A program made the position numbers and the translations under genes. Positions 13,220-23,854 of a DNA stretch of 64,000 nt are shown one piece after another. This DNA comes from Ceriagrion tenellum (Eukaryota; Arthropoda; Insecta; Odonata; Coenagrionidae): the NCBI GenBank assembly GCA_963169105.1, contig OY720639.1:94190559-94254558 (forward strand), in the 5' to 3' direction. Positions within the stretch are counted from its first letter, which is position 1. Each line of letters begins with the position of its first letter. The notes beneath the pieces are model-generated. The model was given only the letters and a program-made list of their open reading frames with translations, was not told the DNA's origin and searched no databases.

Positions 13220-13805
13220 ACCCATTGAAATATCCTGTGGAAAAGGGCAATTGTTTTTTCTGTTTTAATATGACGAAATTCCACAATATCTCGCCTTAAT
13301 CTGTTGGAATCAAGTAATTGCATGCTGATTTCTAAGAAGTTGTTCATGGAAAACGTAGTAAATATGCAAAATTGGTGCTTTATTACGCAAGTGCTGCAGG
13401 AAAATGAGGGTTAACAAGGAAGACTTCAATTTTTAGCATTAGCCAGCATAGCAAAATCCCTCTCCCTCCATATACCTCGGTGAACAAACTATTTGCTAAT
13501 TTTAGGACTATTGAGGGTGCTAACTCTTCACGTAAGCATTATATTTAATCCTATCCTAAGAGTCAGATACAATTTAGAGTACCCGTAAACTTGGAGAATA
13601 TATTGACCTTTGCGTCCAAATTTTTTACTTCTAATGTCGTCAAGCCTAAGATTTTATACCATGGTATTCATAAAAAATGTAGGAATACATATTTATATAA
13701 ATCCGCCTCCAGCGAATGTTTTATCTTGGCGTGGACATTGAATTATAGCACGCGTGTGCGTGTGTACGCACGTTAGCCGCTTGTGCATTTCGGGATCTTT
13801 CTTTC

Positions 13806-13925
13806 CGTGGGAGTGGGAATTAAACGCGGAGGGCGATGAGAGAGAGAGAGAGAGGAAGGGTGTAGGGCAGGGGGAGGGAATAAAGGGAGAAAAGGAAAGA
13901 GCGGAGAGAAGGAAAAATAGAGGGG
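13806..13925. repeat. GA-rich polypurine tract
   Basis: Purine-rich sequence with a (GA)n core, in the first full copy of the 963-bp unit. Equivalent tracts lie at 14785-14890 and 15735-15870. Frames through it (for example 13754-13963) are translations of the repeat. Confidence 0.85.
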
Positions 13926-14347
13926 AAAGCTGCACGAATATCAACCACCTCTTTGAAATTTAAGGCAAATAACTCATCAAACATGCATTGGTTATTTACG
14001 CTTTGGATTCTACTCGATGCTACCCTAGTTTTCAGCGAGAATGAGGATTTTTTTTATTCAAATAAATTAAAAAATAAGTAAGGAGAACCTGAATTAAGGA
14101 AGTAAGAGCATGCTGATTTATAGTAAGTTGTTCATGGAAAACGTAGAAAAAGAGCTATATTAGTGCGTTATCCCGCAAGCGCTGTACGAAAATGAAGGTC
14201 AACGTTGAGCCTGTAATTTTTAGCATTGGTCTGCATAGCTAAATCCCTCTCCATATAATTTGGTGAACGAACCCCACTAGCTAATTTACGGGTATTGGGG
14301 GTGCTAGCTCTTCACGTTGGTATTAGATTTACATATAATTAATAGTA

Positions 14348-14537
14348 TATATAAAAGCGTATCAGGCTCAACTTCGTGGAAGTAATTGATATTGATATCC
14401 ATTTAAAAATGGATATCAATATCAGTTCATGGCCTTGATAATTGCCCTAGGTGCTGAAACCATTGTCGGTAATCATTAAAAAATTCGGTGTGGAAAGGTA
14501 CCATTGTTTTTCATTTTGAAATGGATATCAATATAAC
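14348..14537. mobile_element. HHR element of the CUUGAUAA class, 8-bp duplication, in copy 1 of the array
   Basis: TAATAGTA flanks the segment at 14340-14347 and 14538-14545. The element begins TATATAAAAGCG, carries the conserved motif variant (TATCAGGCTCAACTTCGTGG), then a short palindrome (GATATTGATATCCATTT and complement), then a plus-strand hammerhead-like segment, and ends GAAATGGATATCAATATA. The same element type lies at 15317-15499 and 46046-46290. The corresponding place in the first partial array copy (about 13560) lacks it, giving an empty-site paralogue. Confidence 0.7.
14433..14470 (+). ncRNA. Degenerate hammerhead-like motif (U3/A8 class)
   Basis: TTGATAA takes the place of CTGATGA, followed by a stem II with two mismatches (TGCCC/GTGCT), GAAACC, and a 3' side ATTGTCGG. 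It is a decayed copy of the better-preserved motif at 46188-46226. I do not expect it to cleave. Confidence 0.5.
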
Positions 14538-15316
14538 TAATAGTACCCTTAAACTTGGAGAAAATATTGACTTTTGCGTCCAACTATTTTGCTTCTAATA
14601 TCGTCAAGCCTAAGATTTTATACCACGGTATTCATAAAAAATGTAGGTATACATATTTATATAAGTCTGCTTTCAGAAAATGTTATATTTCGGCGTGGGC
14701 AGTGATTTATTGCGAGCGTATGCGTGTGTACGCACGTTCGCAGCTTGTGCATTTAGGCATCTTTCTTTCCGTGGGTGTGGGAGTTTAACGCGGAGGACGA
14801 AGAGAGAGAGAGAGGAAGGGTGTAGAGCAGGGGGAGGGAATAAAGGGAGAGAAGGATATTCAAGGAGAGAGGGAAAAATGGGAGAGGGAGATTTACAAGA
14901 ATATCAACCACCTCTTTGAAATTTAAGGCAAATAACTCATCAATCATGCATTGGTTCTTTAGTGCTTTGGATTCTACTCGATTTTACCTTGTATTTCAGG
15001 GAGAATGAGGATTATTTTATACTTAAATAAATAACCAGGAAATGAAAGGAGAATACACGTTAAAAAGAAAGTGCATAATGATTTATAGTAAGTTGTTCAT
15101 GGAAAACGTTGTAAAAGTGCAAAATTATTGCGTTATCCCGCAAGGACTGTACGAAAATGAGGGTCAACGAGGAAGAGGCTTCGATTTGTAACATTGGTCT
15201 GCATAGCAAAATCCATCTCCATATAATTTGGTGAAAGAACCCCACTAGCTAATTTAGGGGTATTTTGGCATGCTAGCTCTTCACGTTGGCATTAGATTTA
15301 GATATAATTAATAGTA

Positions 15317-15499
15317 TATATAAAAGCGTATCAGGCTCAACTTTGTGGAGGTAATTGATATTGAAATCCATTTAAAAATGGATATCAGCATCAATTCAAG
15401 GCCTTGATAATGGAACTAGGAGCTGAAACCATGGACGGTAATCATTAATAAATTCCGTGTGGAAAGTTTCTTTCATTTTGAAATGGATATAAATGTATT
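15317..15499. mobile_element. HHR element of the CUUGAUAA class in copy 2 of the array
   Basis: Same structure as 14348-14537, including TATATAAAAGCG, the conserved motif variant (15330-15351) and a plus-strand TTGATAA...GAAACC segment at about 15397-15434. The flanks TAATAGTA and TAATTGTA are the inherited duplication. It was probably copied with the array rather than inserted independently. Confidence 0.65.
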
Positions 15500-15870
15500 T
15501 AATTGTACCCTTCAACTTGGAGAAAATATTGACCTTTGCGACCACATTTTTTGCTTCTTATATCGTCAAGCCTATGATTTTATACCACGGTATTCATAAA
15601 ACAATGTCGGTACACATATGTATATAAATCCGCCTCCATAAAATGTTTTATCCCGGCGTGGGCAGTGAATTATTGCACGCGTGTGCGTGCGTACGCGCGT
15701 TCGCCGCTTGTGCATTTCGGGATCTTTCTTTCCGTGGGAGTGGGAATTAAACGTGCGGAGGGCGAAGAGAGAGAGAGAGAGAGAGGAAGGGTGTAGGGCA
15801 GGGGGAGGGAATAAAGGGAGAGAAGGGGATACAAGGAGAAAGGGAAAAATGGAGGGGAGAGGGAGATGAA

Positions 15871-16460
15871 CTCGGTAGCACGACCGCACGCAAGGCATAG
15901 GGGGGGGGTGTGGGAGGAGCCCCCCCGAGGCTGGCACGGCGGCGTCGGCGTATACACGCGGGGAGGAACGAAGGGGGCGGAAGGGTAGGTGGGAGGACGG
16001 AACGCGCGCTCGCCTGCCATCCGATCGATGAGTCGGCCTCCTCTCCTACCTCTGGTTTCTCTTTCCTCCTCCTCCCTTCTCACGCGAAAGAGGAGAGAGA
16101 GAGAGGGAAGGGAGGGAGAGTATTAGTGAGAGGGAAAGGAGAAACAAGGAGAGGGAGGAGTGTGGCAGGGGGGTGGGCGAGTTGTTTTTTTTTTTAGAGC
16201 GGGCCGTGGGAAGGGGTGAAGATGGAGAAGAGAGAGCGGCGAGGTCGCACACGAAAACCGCGAGAAACATTTGAAGGTGGAGTTGCCGTTTCGTCCTTGT
16301 TTTTTTCCCGCCCTCCTCCTCCCCCCGCACGTTCTTAAGCGTCCCACTCCCTTTCCCCCACTCTCATCACGACAGCCCACCCTCCCAACCTTATATTCCG
16401 CGGCTTTCACGCCTATAGTTCTCCCATCCCGCTTCTTCCCACCCCATCCCACGCCGCGAT
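15871..16460. other. GC- and CpG-rich low-complexity stretch
   Basis: Purine runs, then pyrimidine runs, with many CpGs (for example near 15930-16030 and 16230-16265). Frames of 93-137 codons on both strands overlap here and are repeats of G/C-rich low complexity. I do not regard them as genes. The stretch could be a promoter-like or unmethylated island, but no core element is identifiable. Confidence 0.45.
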
Positions 16461-18350
16461 GGTCGGATCCACAATTCGACCGAGTGGGAAGTGATATTAT
16501 CTGTCGGAGTGTGTCGGAATTTATTCAATTTCTAAAAGACAACACCGCATAGAGTACTGGGACGGGAGAGTTTACACGTGAGGAGGAAAAGGAGCAGGCT
16601 ACGTGGGATGTAAAAAATAGTGAGTGAAGAAATAGCACGGGATGACTTTGGGAAGGACATAATAAAGCCAAACTTTGTGGGGAAAACCGATCACCAGTTC
16701 AAGATAAAGTGCAGTTCACAAAGGACGAGTGTAAAACAGTTCTCCTTGAATAGGACCATGTGGGACTGAAACGACCTACCAGCAAAAAATATTTGAGTCC
16801 TTCCCAAAAAAAAATTAATTATTTTTAAAAATAGGTTAAAGAAGTAGGTTTCAAGGTTTATTATTTTACTCGGCTGTTTTCATTGTCACCACCAGGTCAA
16901 TAGCCTACTTGTAACTGTTTATTTCTTATAATATTACAAGTAGGTTGGAGAAATTGGGATCAAAATTTAGGAGTTAAAAATATATATATATTCCGGTGTG
17001 ATGAGGAGGAACCCCTCCACAATGACAGAGGAAAAACACTAGACCAAATTTCCATCAATGAACTGAAGAGCCAGTAAACGGGTCAAGGAAAAGCCTTTCA
17101 AGATACATGTCAAACAGACGATTCGATTAAAGCCCTTTGGAATGAAACCTAAGCTCTGCAGAAAAGGTACTAAACCCGGCAGAAACTTCATGTTTATAAC
17201 CGATGATTTTTGGTGTATTTGTTGCAGTTGCATTCTTGTTTATGTCGTCACCGTTTAAATTTCACTTTTTCTTACTCTACAGTAATTTCTTGCCAACACG
17301 AATGGGAAGTGATATTATCCTTCGGAATGTGTCGGAATTTATTCAATTTATAAAATACAACACCGTATACAGGTAGATTGGAGAAATTGGGATTGAAATT
17401 TAGGAGTTAAAAATATGTATTCCGGTGTGGTGTGGAGGAACTCCTCCACATTGACAGAGGCAAAAGACTAGAGCAATTTTTCACCAAAGAAGATTTTTGG
17501 TGGCTTAATTCGACTTGACTACATCTGAAATTTTAACGTTGATGTAGCTGTATCAAAGCTAGTGAAATTTAATCTTAATTTAACAGAAAGAGTGCTTCTT
17601 CCGTCATTTAAGCATCATAAACTATGTTCGACTGAAGAGCCAGTGAACGGGTCAAGGAAAAGTCTTGCAAGAGGCATGTCAAACAGGCCCTTTGGAATGA
17701 AACCTAAGGCCCACGAAGATACTAAACCCGGAAAAAAGTTAATGCTTTCAACGATGATTTTTTATGTATTTTCTTGATGCTTCTCTCCCATCCCACGATG
17801 CGATGGGAGGATCCACGAGTCGACCGAGTGGGAAGTGATATTATCTGTCAAAATGTGTCGGAATTCATTCACTTTAGAAAATACAACACCGTATACAGGT
17901 AGGTTGGAGAAATTGGGAACAAAATTTAAGAGTCGAAAATATATATTCCGGTGTGATGTGGAGGGACCCCTTCACCATGGCAGAGGCAAAACACTAAACC
18001 AATTTAACACCAATGAAGATTTTTAGTGGCTAGATTCGATAACACTACATCATACACTTAAACGTTGGTGTACAAGCATAGAAAGGAGTAAAATTCAATC
18101 TTTATTTAACAGCAAGAGCGATGCTCCCGTCATTTAAAGGTCATCAATTTTGTTCAACAGTAGCGTCAGACAACGGGTAAAAGGAAAACTACGGCCCTCA
18201 GAAAGGATACTAAACCCGACAAAAGTTTTGTTTCAGGTTTATAACCCATGATATTAGATGCATTCGTTGCGGTTGCATTCATTTCTACGTTGTTGTCGTT
18301 TAAATTTCACTTATTTTGCTCCAAAGTATTTTCTTACATAAATTTCAAGA
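16461..18350. repeat. Second tandem array, three diverged units with an embedded LINE tail
   Basis: GGGAAGTGATATTATC recurs at 16486, 17304 and 17830. TATTCCGGTGTG recurs near 16990, 17416 and 17945. GAAGAGCCAGTGAACGGGTC-like blocks recur near 17055, 17635 and, more diverged, 18165. Units therefore differ in length (818 and 526 bp between anchors), because the first contains extra sequence including a LINE fragment. No coding function is seen. Frames such as 17562-17777 follow the repeat. Confidence 0.75.
16640..16860 (+). mobile_element. LINE reverse-transcriptase C-terminal remnant
   Basis: Reading across a stop and frame changes, the plus strand encodes SVKQFSLNRT, then W..NDLPA, then FKNRLKK, the usual end block of Jockey/CR1-like RTs (a 'FxxRT...WNxLP...FKxxL' arrangement). 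It is a short pseudogenised fragment inside the first unit of the tandem array. Confidence 0.65.
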
Positions 18351-19090
18351 ATATGGCTATTCGCTAAACCACTATCCATTGGAAATTTCATGTTTCTAAG
18401 TCTAACAAAGAAAAATATTCTGTGATCGTTTTAATTCGAATGAATTCAATTTATTGATATGCGTGACCCTCATGTCAACACAAATTTGACCCATGTGGCC
18501 CTCCACGGAGCCTAACAAGTGAGTTTGACATGTCTGGTCTTTAAACGACGATGTGCCAATCTTATTTCATACACAGACCCTAATATACAGTGCCAAACGG
18601 TAGCACTTGAACTACTCAACCACCCACATTAAAGCTATTGGCTTAATATCAAGTCTTATTGCAAAACCCAGGACATGTTAATGGAATTTTCGCTGAGGCA
18701 TCCTGTCATTGATAGTTCCCTCAGTAGATCAAATACATTTCGTACAATTAGTTAATTTGTCTTGACTAAATATTTGTATACTATTAACTATATTTCAAAA
18801 GCGGAACAATTTTGTCCAATGCTTGATGAAATTACACGCAGTTGAGAAATCGACCTCCAGTTGTCGCTCTTAAACGCATTGACACGTTACCATGAGGATA
18901 AAATGTAATTTAATATGAAGCAAATATTGGATCGTAGTACTTTACCGGTAGCAGGATTTCTACTACCTCTATAAGGCTACTTACATTAATCCTGCTGAGA
19001 AGTCTGCAATGACATTTCTGTGGAAGGTCTGTGTACAGGAAGGCTGGAGGAATTTCAAACGGGTTTTAACAGTATCGCACGATAGACGAG
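18351..19090. other. Unassigned intergenic DNA
   Basis: Nothing recognised in either strand. Confidence 0.45.
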
Positions 19091-19094
19091 TGAG

Positions 19095-19430
19095 CGAGCG
19101 GGTCAAAGGAAAAGTCCTTAAGACTAAGGTAAGACCTGCGTTGTTGCGTGGCTCGGTAACTTATCCCATGAATATGTTCCAACAGTAGAGGATGGACTTG
19201 GCATAGATGAGGATGATGTGGTAGATACTTGTCAACATAAGAAGGGATAAGATCAGAAATGAAAGATTGAGAGAATGACAGACTCACTGAAGTATCATAG
19301 AAAGCTGTTTAAAGTGGCACGGACACGAAAGGACGTTAATATATCCATGCAGAAAGCAGGGAAAGCCTTAAAACAGAGGTGGATGGATTATTCATTGATG
19401 GACTTACGCAGGAAGTGAGTGCAAAGTTAA
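19095..19430 (+). mobile_element. Highly decayed LINE RT C-terminal fragment
   Basis: Frame-shifted plus-strand translation gives VLKTKVRPALLRGS, resembling the 'YKTVVRPALLYGSE' block of insect LINE RTs. Further on come KIRNERLRE and KWHGHERT, resembling the 'DRIRNExIRE...RWxGHVxR' block that follows. Several frameshifts and stops are present. The similarity is by motif order only, so family and limits are approximate. Confidence 0.5.
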
Positions 19431-19789
19431 TAAGTAAAAATAAAGTAAACAAACAAGTCATGTGGGTGACGAGTACGTGGGTAAAAAGAAGTGGTGGAAA
19501 CTTTGCCCATAAACAGGGAGCCCAATTGATAATGGGAACAGCTTAAGAAGAAGGAGACTTAAGGTAATGAAATTCTTAACTCTTCGCCGCATGAATTTCC
19601 ATTTACTAATTTTTTTCCTGATATAATACATTTTGTAACACAACAATTACTATATTACAATACCGAAAACCACGTAGAATTACAACGGAGTGTATCATAC
19701 CTACACACCATGCAGTAGATAAGAACAACTATGTCCATAAGCAATGAACGGAATAGTCTGCAGTGTATCATATGTGATAAAAATATAGC

Positions 19790-19918
19790 GAAGGGTTAAG
19801 CACGAAATTCCACATAGGAAAAATTATTCGCCCCGACCGGGACTCCAACCCGGATCCCTGAATATCGCGCCGAGTGCTTCAGCCCATTGAGATCCCGAGG
19901 CGTCCTCCACCGTGGATT
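19790..19918 (-). mobile_element. tRNA-derived SINE-like unit
   Basis: On the minus strand, TGGGCTGAAGCACTCGG resembles an internal A box and GGGTTGGAGTCCCGG is a one-base variant of the B box GGTTCGANTCC, followed by an AT-rich tail (GAATAATTTTTCC). A full tRNA cloverleaf cannot be closed, so I call it a SINE head and not a tRNA gene. Confidence 0.6.
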
Positions 19919-19974
19919 TTTGATCGCAGTGTTGGTTTTTGAGGATACTGCGGCTAGTTCCGCTGTCCTCAAAA

Positions 19975-20945
19975 ATTTGTCTAAAGCAAATGTATATAGA
20001 TGATCGAATTTTTAACGTTCTTGGACGTTATCCGATGCCTAACCGCCATTGCTGTCTGTTAATCCACAGGACTTTTGGTAACTGCTTTTCCCTGATTGCC
20101 TTTTCTAACCCTTCTATCCAATTTTTCCTGGGTCCTCCCACTTTTTTTCTACCTTGTGGATTCCAAGGTCAAATTTGCTTTGGTAATCACTCATTCGTCA
20201 AACGTAGTATGTGACTATATCACCAAGGCTGTTTTATCAATGCCATTGACTATTGTGAGGGTGACTCTCAATGAATTTCTTACTCTCTCCTTGATAATTC
20301 TTTCCCGTATTTATATTCCCGCAGATAATTTCCAGTAATCCATCTCTGTTACACTTGTTTTCTTTTCTCTTTCATCTGCCATATTTCACGCTCTTATGTG
20401 ACAATGCATTTTTAACTTGCATTATAGATTCTTTTTCTATTTGCTTTAGATAAAATTTGAACCAACTCAATGCTATTCAACATGTATATTGCCCTTTAGT
20501 CCAGTTAATTTCTTCCTCTAATGCATCATCCAGGCTTCCATCCTGAGTTATTTCAACTTCCACTTAGTTGTGTCCAAAGTTCATTCTTAAATTTAAAATC
20601 TAAGATTTGAAAACTTGTGGCAAAGGTATGAAATTACGCCATGGGATAAAATAAGTCGTCTTCATCTTCTTTCTACCTTTAATCCCACTTTTATTTTTGG
20701 GGGTCAGTTTTCTGGATCTTCAATGTCCAGCATTCTCTCTCTATTTCTATCTCCTCTTAGACACCACACTCCATTGAATTCTTCTTCACACATTCTATCC
20801 ATACTTTCCGTGTGCTTCACCTGCGCTTTCTTCCCTCCACATTTTGGTTTGTTATCCTTTTCTCCTTATAGCCCCGTCTCACAATATGCCCGTATACCGC
20901 ACCAGCCTGGACTCTTTAACCTTTTCCGTTCCTCGTGCGAGTCGT
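19975..20945 (-). mobile_element. Decayed LINE, RT C-terminal region
   Basis: The minus strand encodes, at about 20165-20010, GRKKVGGPRKNWIEGLEKAI followed after a gap by a W...RQQWRLGIG block. This matches the C-terminal 'GRPRxxWIEGVxxAxxxRxL...WRLGIG' segment seen in several insect LINEs. Upstream (20580-20945) continues the same pyrimidine-rich appearance with frame breaks. There is no intact catalytic domain. Confidence 0.55.
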
Positions 20946-20977
20946 AATCAAACTCTAACATTCTTGGAGTTTTTTTC

Positions 20978-21035
20978 CCGGTCAAGTCAAAAGATTTTTA
21001 CATAGCGAATTTCAACCCTGGTGTACAATGGAAGA
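20978..21035 (+). mobile_element. SINE 3' fragment
   Basis: CCCGGTCAAGTCAAAAGATTTTTACATAGCGAATTTCAACCCTGG (given here in parts: CCCGGTCAAGTCAAAAGA, then GCGAATTTCAACCCTGG) matches the post-B-box body of the SINE-like units at 61.7 and 61.95 kb. The head is missing. Confidence 0.5.
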
Positions 21036-21630
21036 TGTAAAAGTATTTTATATGCAAGAACCCGCAGTAGAAACAATGAAAAAATGTAATTATAGAAAGA
21101 TATTGAAGGCCGATATTTATTGAATTCAAAGTTATGACATGAATTACTACATTCAGTTTCCATTAGAGGTACTTTGTAAGCTACTATATCGATTTTAATG
21201 TCAAAACAATGAAAAATATAATCATCAGATACAAGAAATGGAATATACTAAATCATAAGCTGCAAATATTGTAGGACCGTATTAATTATCCTCCATTTTC
21301 TCCCTATTTTTCGCGTTTTAAAAATACTTTTTAGACCTCCCAGCTTCCCATGTCACCCTTTACAAAACACACTTTTTTATTTTTTTACTCCGTGCGACTC
21401 ACAATTTCCCTCTCTATTCAAGCCTGAATTTCAAAAATACAAGGTTTACATTCATCCTTCCTCAGTAGCGGGCAAGTATCTGAGCCATCATATCCCCGGT
21501 ACCACACGACAAATTATCTATCTCATTTCAACCAACCATTGGATTCTATTTAGGCATAAATTATAATAATGGTAGCATTTAATTTATATCCTCTACAAGT
21601 ATCTCGCATATATGAGATTAAAATATTAGT
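21036..21630. other. Unassigned intergenic DNA
   Basis: Nothing recognised. Confidence 0.4.
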
Positions 21631-21635
21631 GCCGG

Positions 21636-21775
21636 CCTTTGTAATGATTATGTGATGTCTTCGACTGCCGACCCAAAGGAGGTGAGTTCGATTCCCGCCT
21701 CTACTGTTTCAGGCCATCCAAGTCAAAACCGTGTGTGTTGATATATTTGTATTAAATAGGAATAGGAATTGATAG
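21636..21775 (+). mobile_element. tRNA-derived SINE-like unit
   Basis: The B box GAGTTCGATTCCC at about 21684-21696 is a near-perfect GGTTCGANTCC. An A-box-like TATGTGATGTCTTCGA lies about 35 bp upstream. The body that follows (CAAGTCAAAACCGTGTG) differs from the other SINE-like units. No cloverleaf closes. Confidence 0.5.
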
Positions 21776-22319
21776 ACTGTCAATTTCTAGGAAATAGTCG
21801 GCAAAAGTTGATATCTTTAAAGGATAATTATTATTAATCATGAAAACCTTGGCTGGATACCAAAATGTAAGGCCTGAATTTGAGCGGCTATCAACGTTCT
21901 ATTGGCGCCATTTAATTTTTTCTCCACTTAGGTGATAGACTTTCAACTTCAACAATGAAGCCATTAAAAAACACCCAATATTTTCATTAGATATATTAGT
22001 TAAAGAATAAGATTCTTTGACCATTTTCTAACTTTTTCTAAATGCTGCATCTTATTATTATAACCCACAATAAATTATCATTTTAGACCCTTTATATGGG
22101 CACGATATTTCCTACAATGCAATTCTTGGTAAGGGAATCGCTCATTTCTTAAAATGTATTGAAATTTGTCTTCGACAGCTGGCACATTTCCACTCCTAGC
22201 CTTAAAAATATTGTAGATGACCTAAGCTCTTGCTCGCCTTCCCTGAATTTTCAGCTTTCCCATTATTTTTTAAAAATTTAAAACCCTCCTCCTAAAAAAA
22301 ACAAACGCAAAGCGATCTC

Positions 22320-22620
22320 GCATACATGCACGCACAGCTTTCGTGACGTGGACGGAGAAATGGAGGGGAAGGGGACATAGCCGGAAAGAGATGGTGAGGG
22401 GAGGAGGAAGGGGAAGAGGAAGGTTTATATGGGGTGGGGTACCACGAACATCGCCATTCCCTTCACTTTTCGACCCTTACTCCTCCTCCTCTCCCAAATC
22501 CCCCACTCCCGTCAGCGTACGTCCGACGGCATAGGGACGAGGAAACGCCCGTAAAGGGAATATCCTGAGCGAGACAGGGTTGGCCGTCAGCGTTACAGCG
22601 GCCTACTGTCGCGTGCTTAT
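22320..22620. other. GC/CpG-rich island
   Basis: A purine-rich half (22360-22440) is followed by a pyrimidine-rich half (22455-22510) and a CpG-rich end (22510-22620). No gene is recognised. Confidence 0.4.
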
Positions 22621-22683
22621 TATTTATCTACATATCGTGTTGCTTCGAGTGCAATGCGATAATACGGATTAAAGCATTAAGAT

Positions 22684-22845
22684 TAAGAGTAAGGCAATTT
22701 TCCACTTTCATAAATTTTATTCGACCTAGGTTTCGATGTACTACATCGACCTAGGTTTTGCCATTTGTTCCTGATGATGATGTAGTACATCGAAACCTAG
22801 GTCGAATATATTTATCAAAGTGGAAAATTGCCTTTACTCTCAAAC
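22684..22845. mobile_element. Palindromic hammerhead element
   Basis: The arms AGTAAGGCAATTTTCCACTTT...TTCGACCTAGGTTTCGATG and the complementary right arm (22779-22845) are nearly identical over about 60 bp. The right arm carries a complete plus-strand hammerhead (22766-22808). The left arm keeps the stem II-GAAA-stem III part on the minus strand but lacks CUGAUGA, being joined instead to an extra copy of GACCTAGGTTTTG. The motif TTCCACCACATAAAGCCTGA, a variant of the shared 20-nt motif in reverse, follows at 22861-22881. Confidence 0.75.
22766..22808 (+). ncRNA. Hammerhead ribozyme motif, best-preserved plus-strand copy
   Basis: Stem I is UGUUC (22766-22770) with GAAUA (22804-22808), 5 bp with one G-U. 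CUGAUGA lies at 22771-22777. Stem II is GAUGU/ACAUC with an AGU loop (22779-22791). GAAA is at 22792-22795. Stem III is A-U, C-G, C-G closed by a UA loop. GUC ends at 22803, so predicted cleavage is between 22803 and 22804. Every conserved hammerhead core base is present. It is a minimal type I form. Activity is an inference. Confidence 0.8.
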
Positions 22846-23084
22846 TTTATGATGAATTCTTTCCACCACATAAAGCCTGATACTTCTCTTTTTGTGCGGA
22901 TTAAAGCGTGGAAGTTTACTTCCATTGAAGAAGTCTGCAAGTGGCTTGAATATAACACTCCAAATAGAAAGCTAAAAGGAGATTTTTTCCTGTGTTCTAC
23001 CATTTAAAAGTAGATTTTACTGAATTACAGATAATATTCCGCCAATTTTATACACTTTCAGGGTCCTATATGCCTCTAGTATAT

Positions 23085-23470
23085 CCATTTTTGCCTCGGC
23101 ATACGATCCATCATTCTTCATCCAATCATTGAAACCTAATCTCTTTCTTCCCTTTCCCCGTTAGCTCAACGGCCTTGAGTAACCCATGTCCCTTATTGGT
23201 TCTTCCTTCCATCTACCCTGCCTATCCCGGATTTCATTCAGAAGTTTCCATTCCTCGCCCGCTATACTACGCACTTCATTGTCCATCTCGCCCCTTGTCC
23301 AAGGAATCTTCTCCATCCTTCTCTACAACCAGATATCGAGAGCCAGCAGCCTATTCATGTTCCTCTTCCTATGGGTCCACGACTCATGCACCATACTACG
23401 CTAGACTAAATATCAAGCTCTTCACCAGCCTTTTGTATTTGTCCTTCCCAAATGCTCCATAAATAAGCTC
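23085..23470 (-). mobile_element. LINE RT C-terminal remnant, separate family
   Basis: The minus strand encodes blocks KRLVKSLIFSL, then YGAWVVDP, then MEKIPWTRGEMDNEVR and LLNEIRDRQGRW. These follow the order 'LVKSLIxSLALYGAETW...ALEMWxWRRMEKIxWTxxxxNExV...LLxxIxxRQxxWxGH' of insect LINE RT tails. The hydrophobic Y and final H are altered, and frames are broken. Confidence 0.65.
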
Positions 23471-23854
23471 CCTTCTATTACAAAGAACTGATATTAAAAA
23501 ATTTTATATCTATATTTCAGCGATTTGAATGATTTCTTGTAATTAGACTTTCTTTCAAGAGACACCTACGATGATTCTTGTAATTCGAAGTTTTAACAGA
23601 CTTTCTAGATAATGTATGTATTTTAATACATATAAATTACAAAATTCCACTAGCACTCTGGAAATTAATGAGCGTGAATTCATTGATGGCCGAAATTTCC
23701 TAATTTTTAGAAATTACAAAATGGCATTATTGGCTAATTGATTACCTTCATCACATTTTTAATTCGTTACACAGGAAAAATGCAAGATACTCACATAACT
23801 TCAGACATTACGAACCCAAAATAAAATTCACTAGTAGCCAATAAGAGGAAGGCA

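Larger units (their letters stand above)
12922..13311. mobile_element. Inverted hammerhead element with 12-bp target-site duplication
   Basis: About 80-bp outer arms (GGAAACAACAATTGCACTTT... and its complement ...GGGCAATTGTTTTTTCTG) face each other around a G-rich spacer. AAGTAAGTGCAT (12910-12921) on the left and AAGTAATTGCAT (13312-13323) on the right flank it, a 12-bp duplication with one mismatch. The paralogous unit at about 14100 has a single uninterrupted version of this site. The left arm holds a minus-strand hammerhead (12969-13006) and the right arm a plus-strand hammerhead (13183-13219). The right end carries the reverse of the conserved motif (about 13278-13299). There is no protein frame. 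It is best explained as a non-autonomous Penelope-like or retrozyme-like insertion. Confidence 0.75.
12740..15870. repeat. Tandem segmental array, unit about 963 bp, two full and two partial copies
   Basis: The anchor GTACCC...AACTTGGAGAA recurs at 13579, 14543 and 15505, giving spacings of 964 and 962 bp. A second anchor, TTTGAAATTTAAGGCAAATA, recurs near 12757, 13952 and 14917. Each unit contains a GTGTGCGTGTGTACGCACG-like block, a GA-rich tract, and a stretch with ATCCCTCTCCATATA. The first partial copy (12740-13578) carries its own 390-bp HHR element and lacks the HHR element found in the next two. The units are non-coding. Frames through the GA tract are low complexity. Confidence 0.9.

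Noticed and set aside
15572..16552. Overlapping frames of 93-137 codons on both strands
   Set aside because: Arg/Gly/Glu or Pro/Ser/Leu low complexity from GA-rich and CT-rich DNA, with frames on both strands and no family motif.
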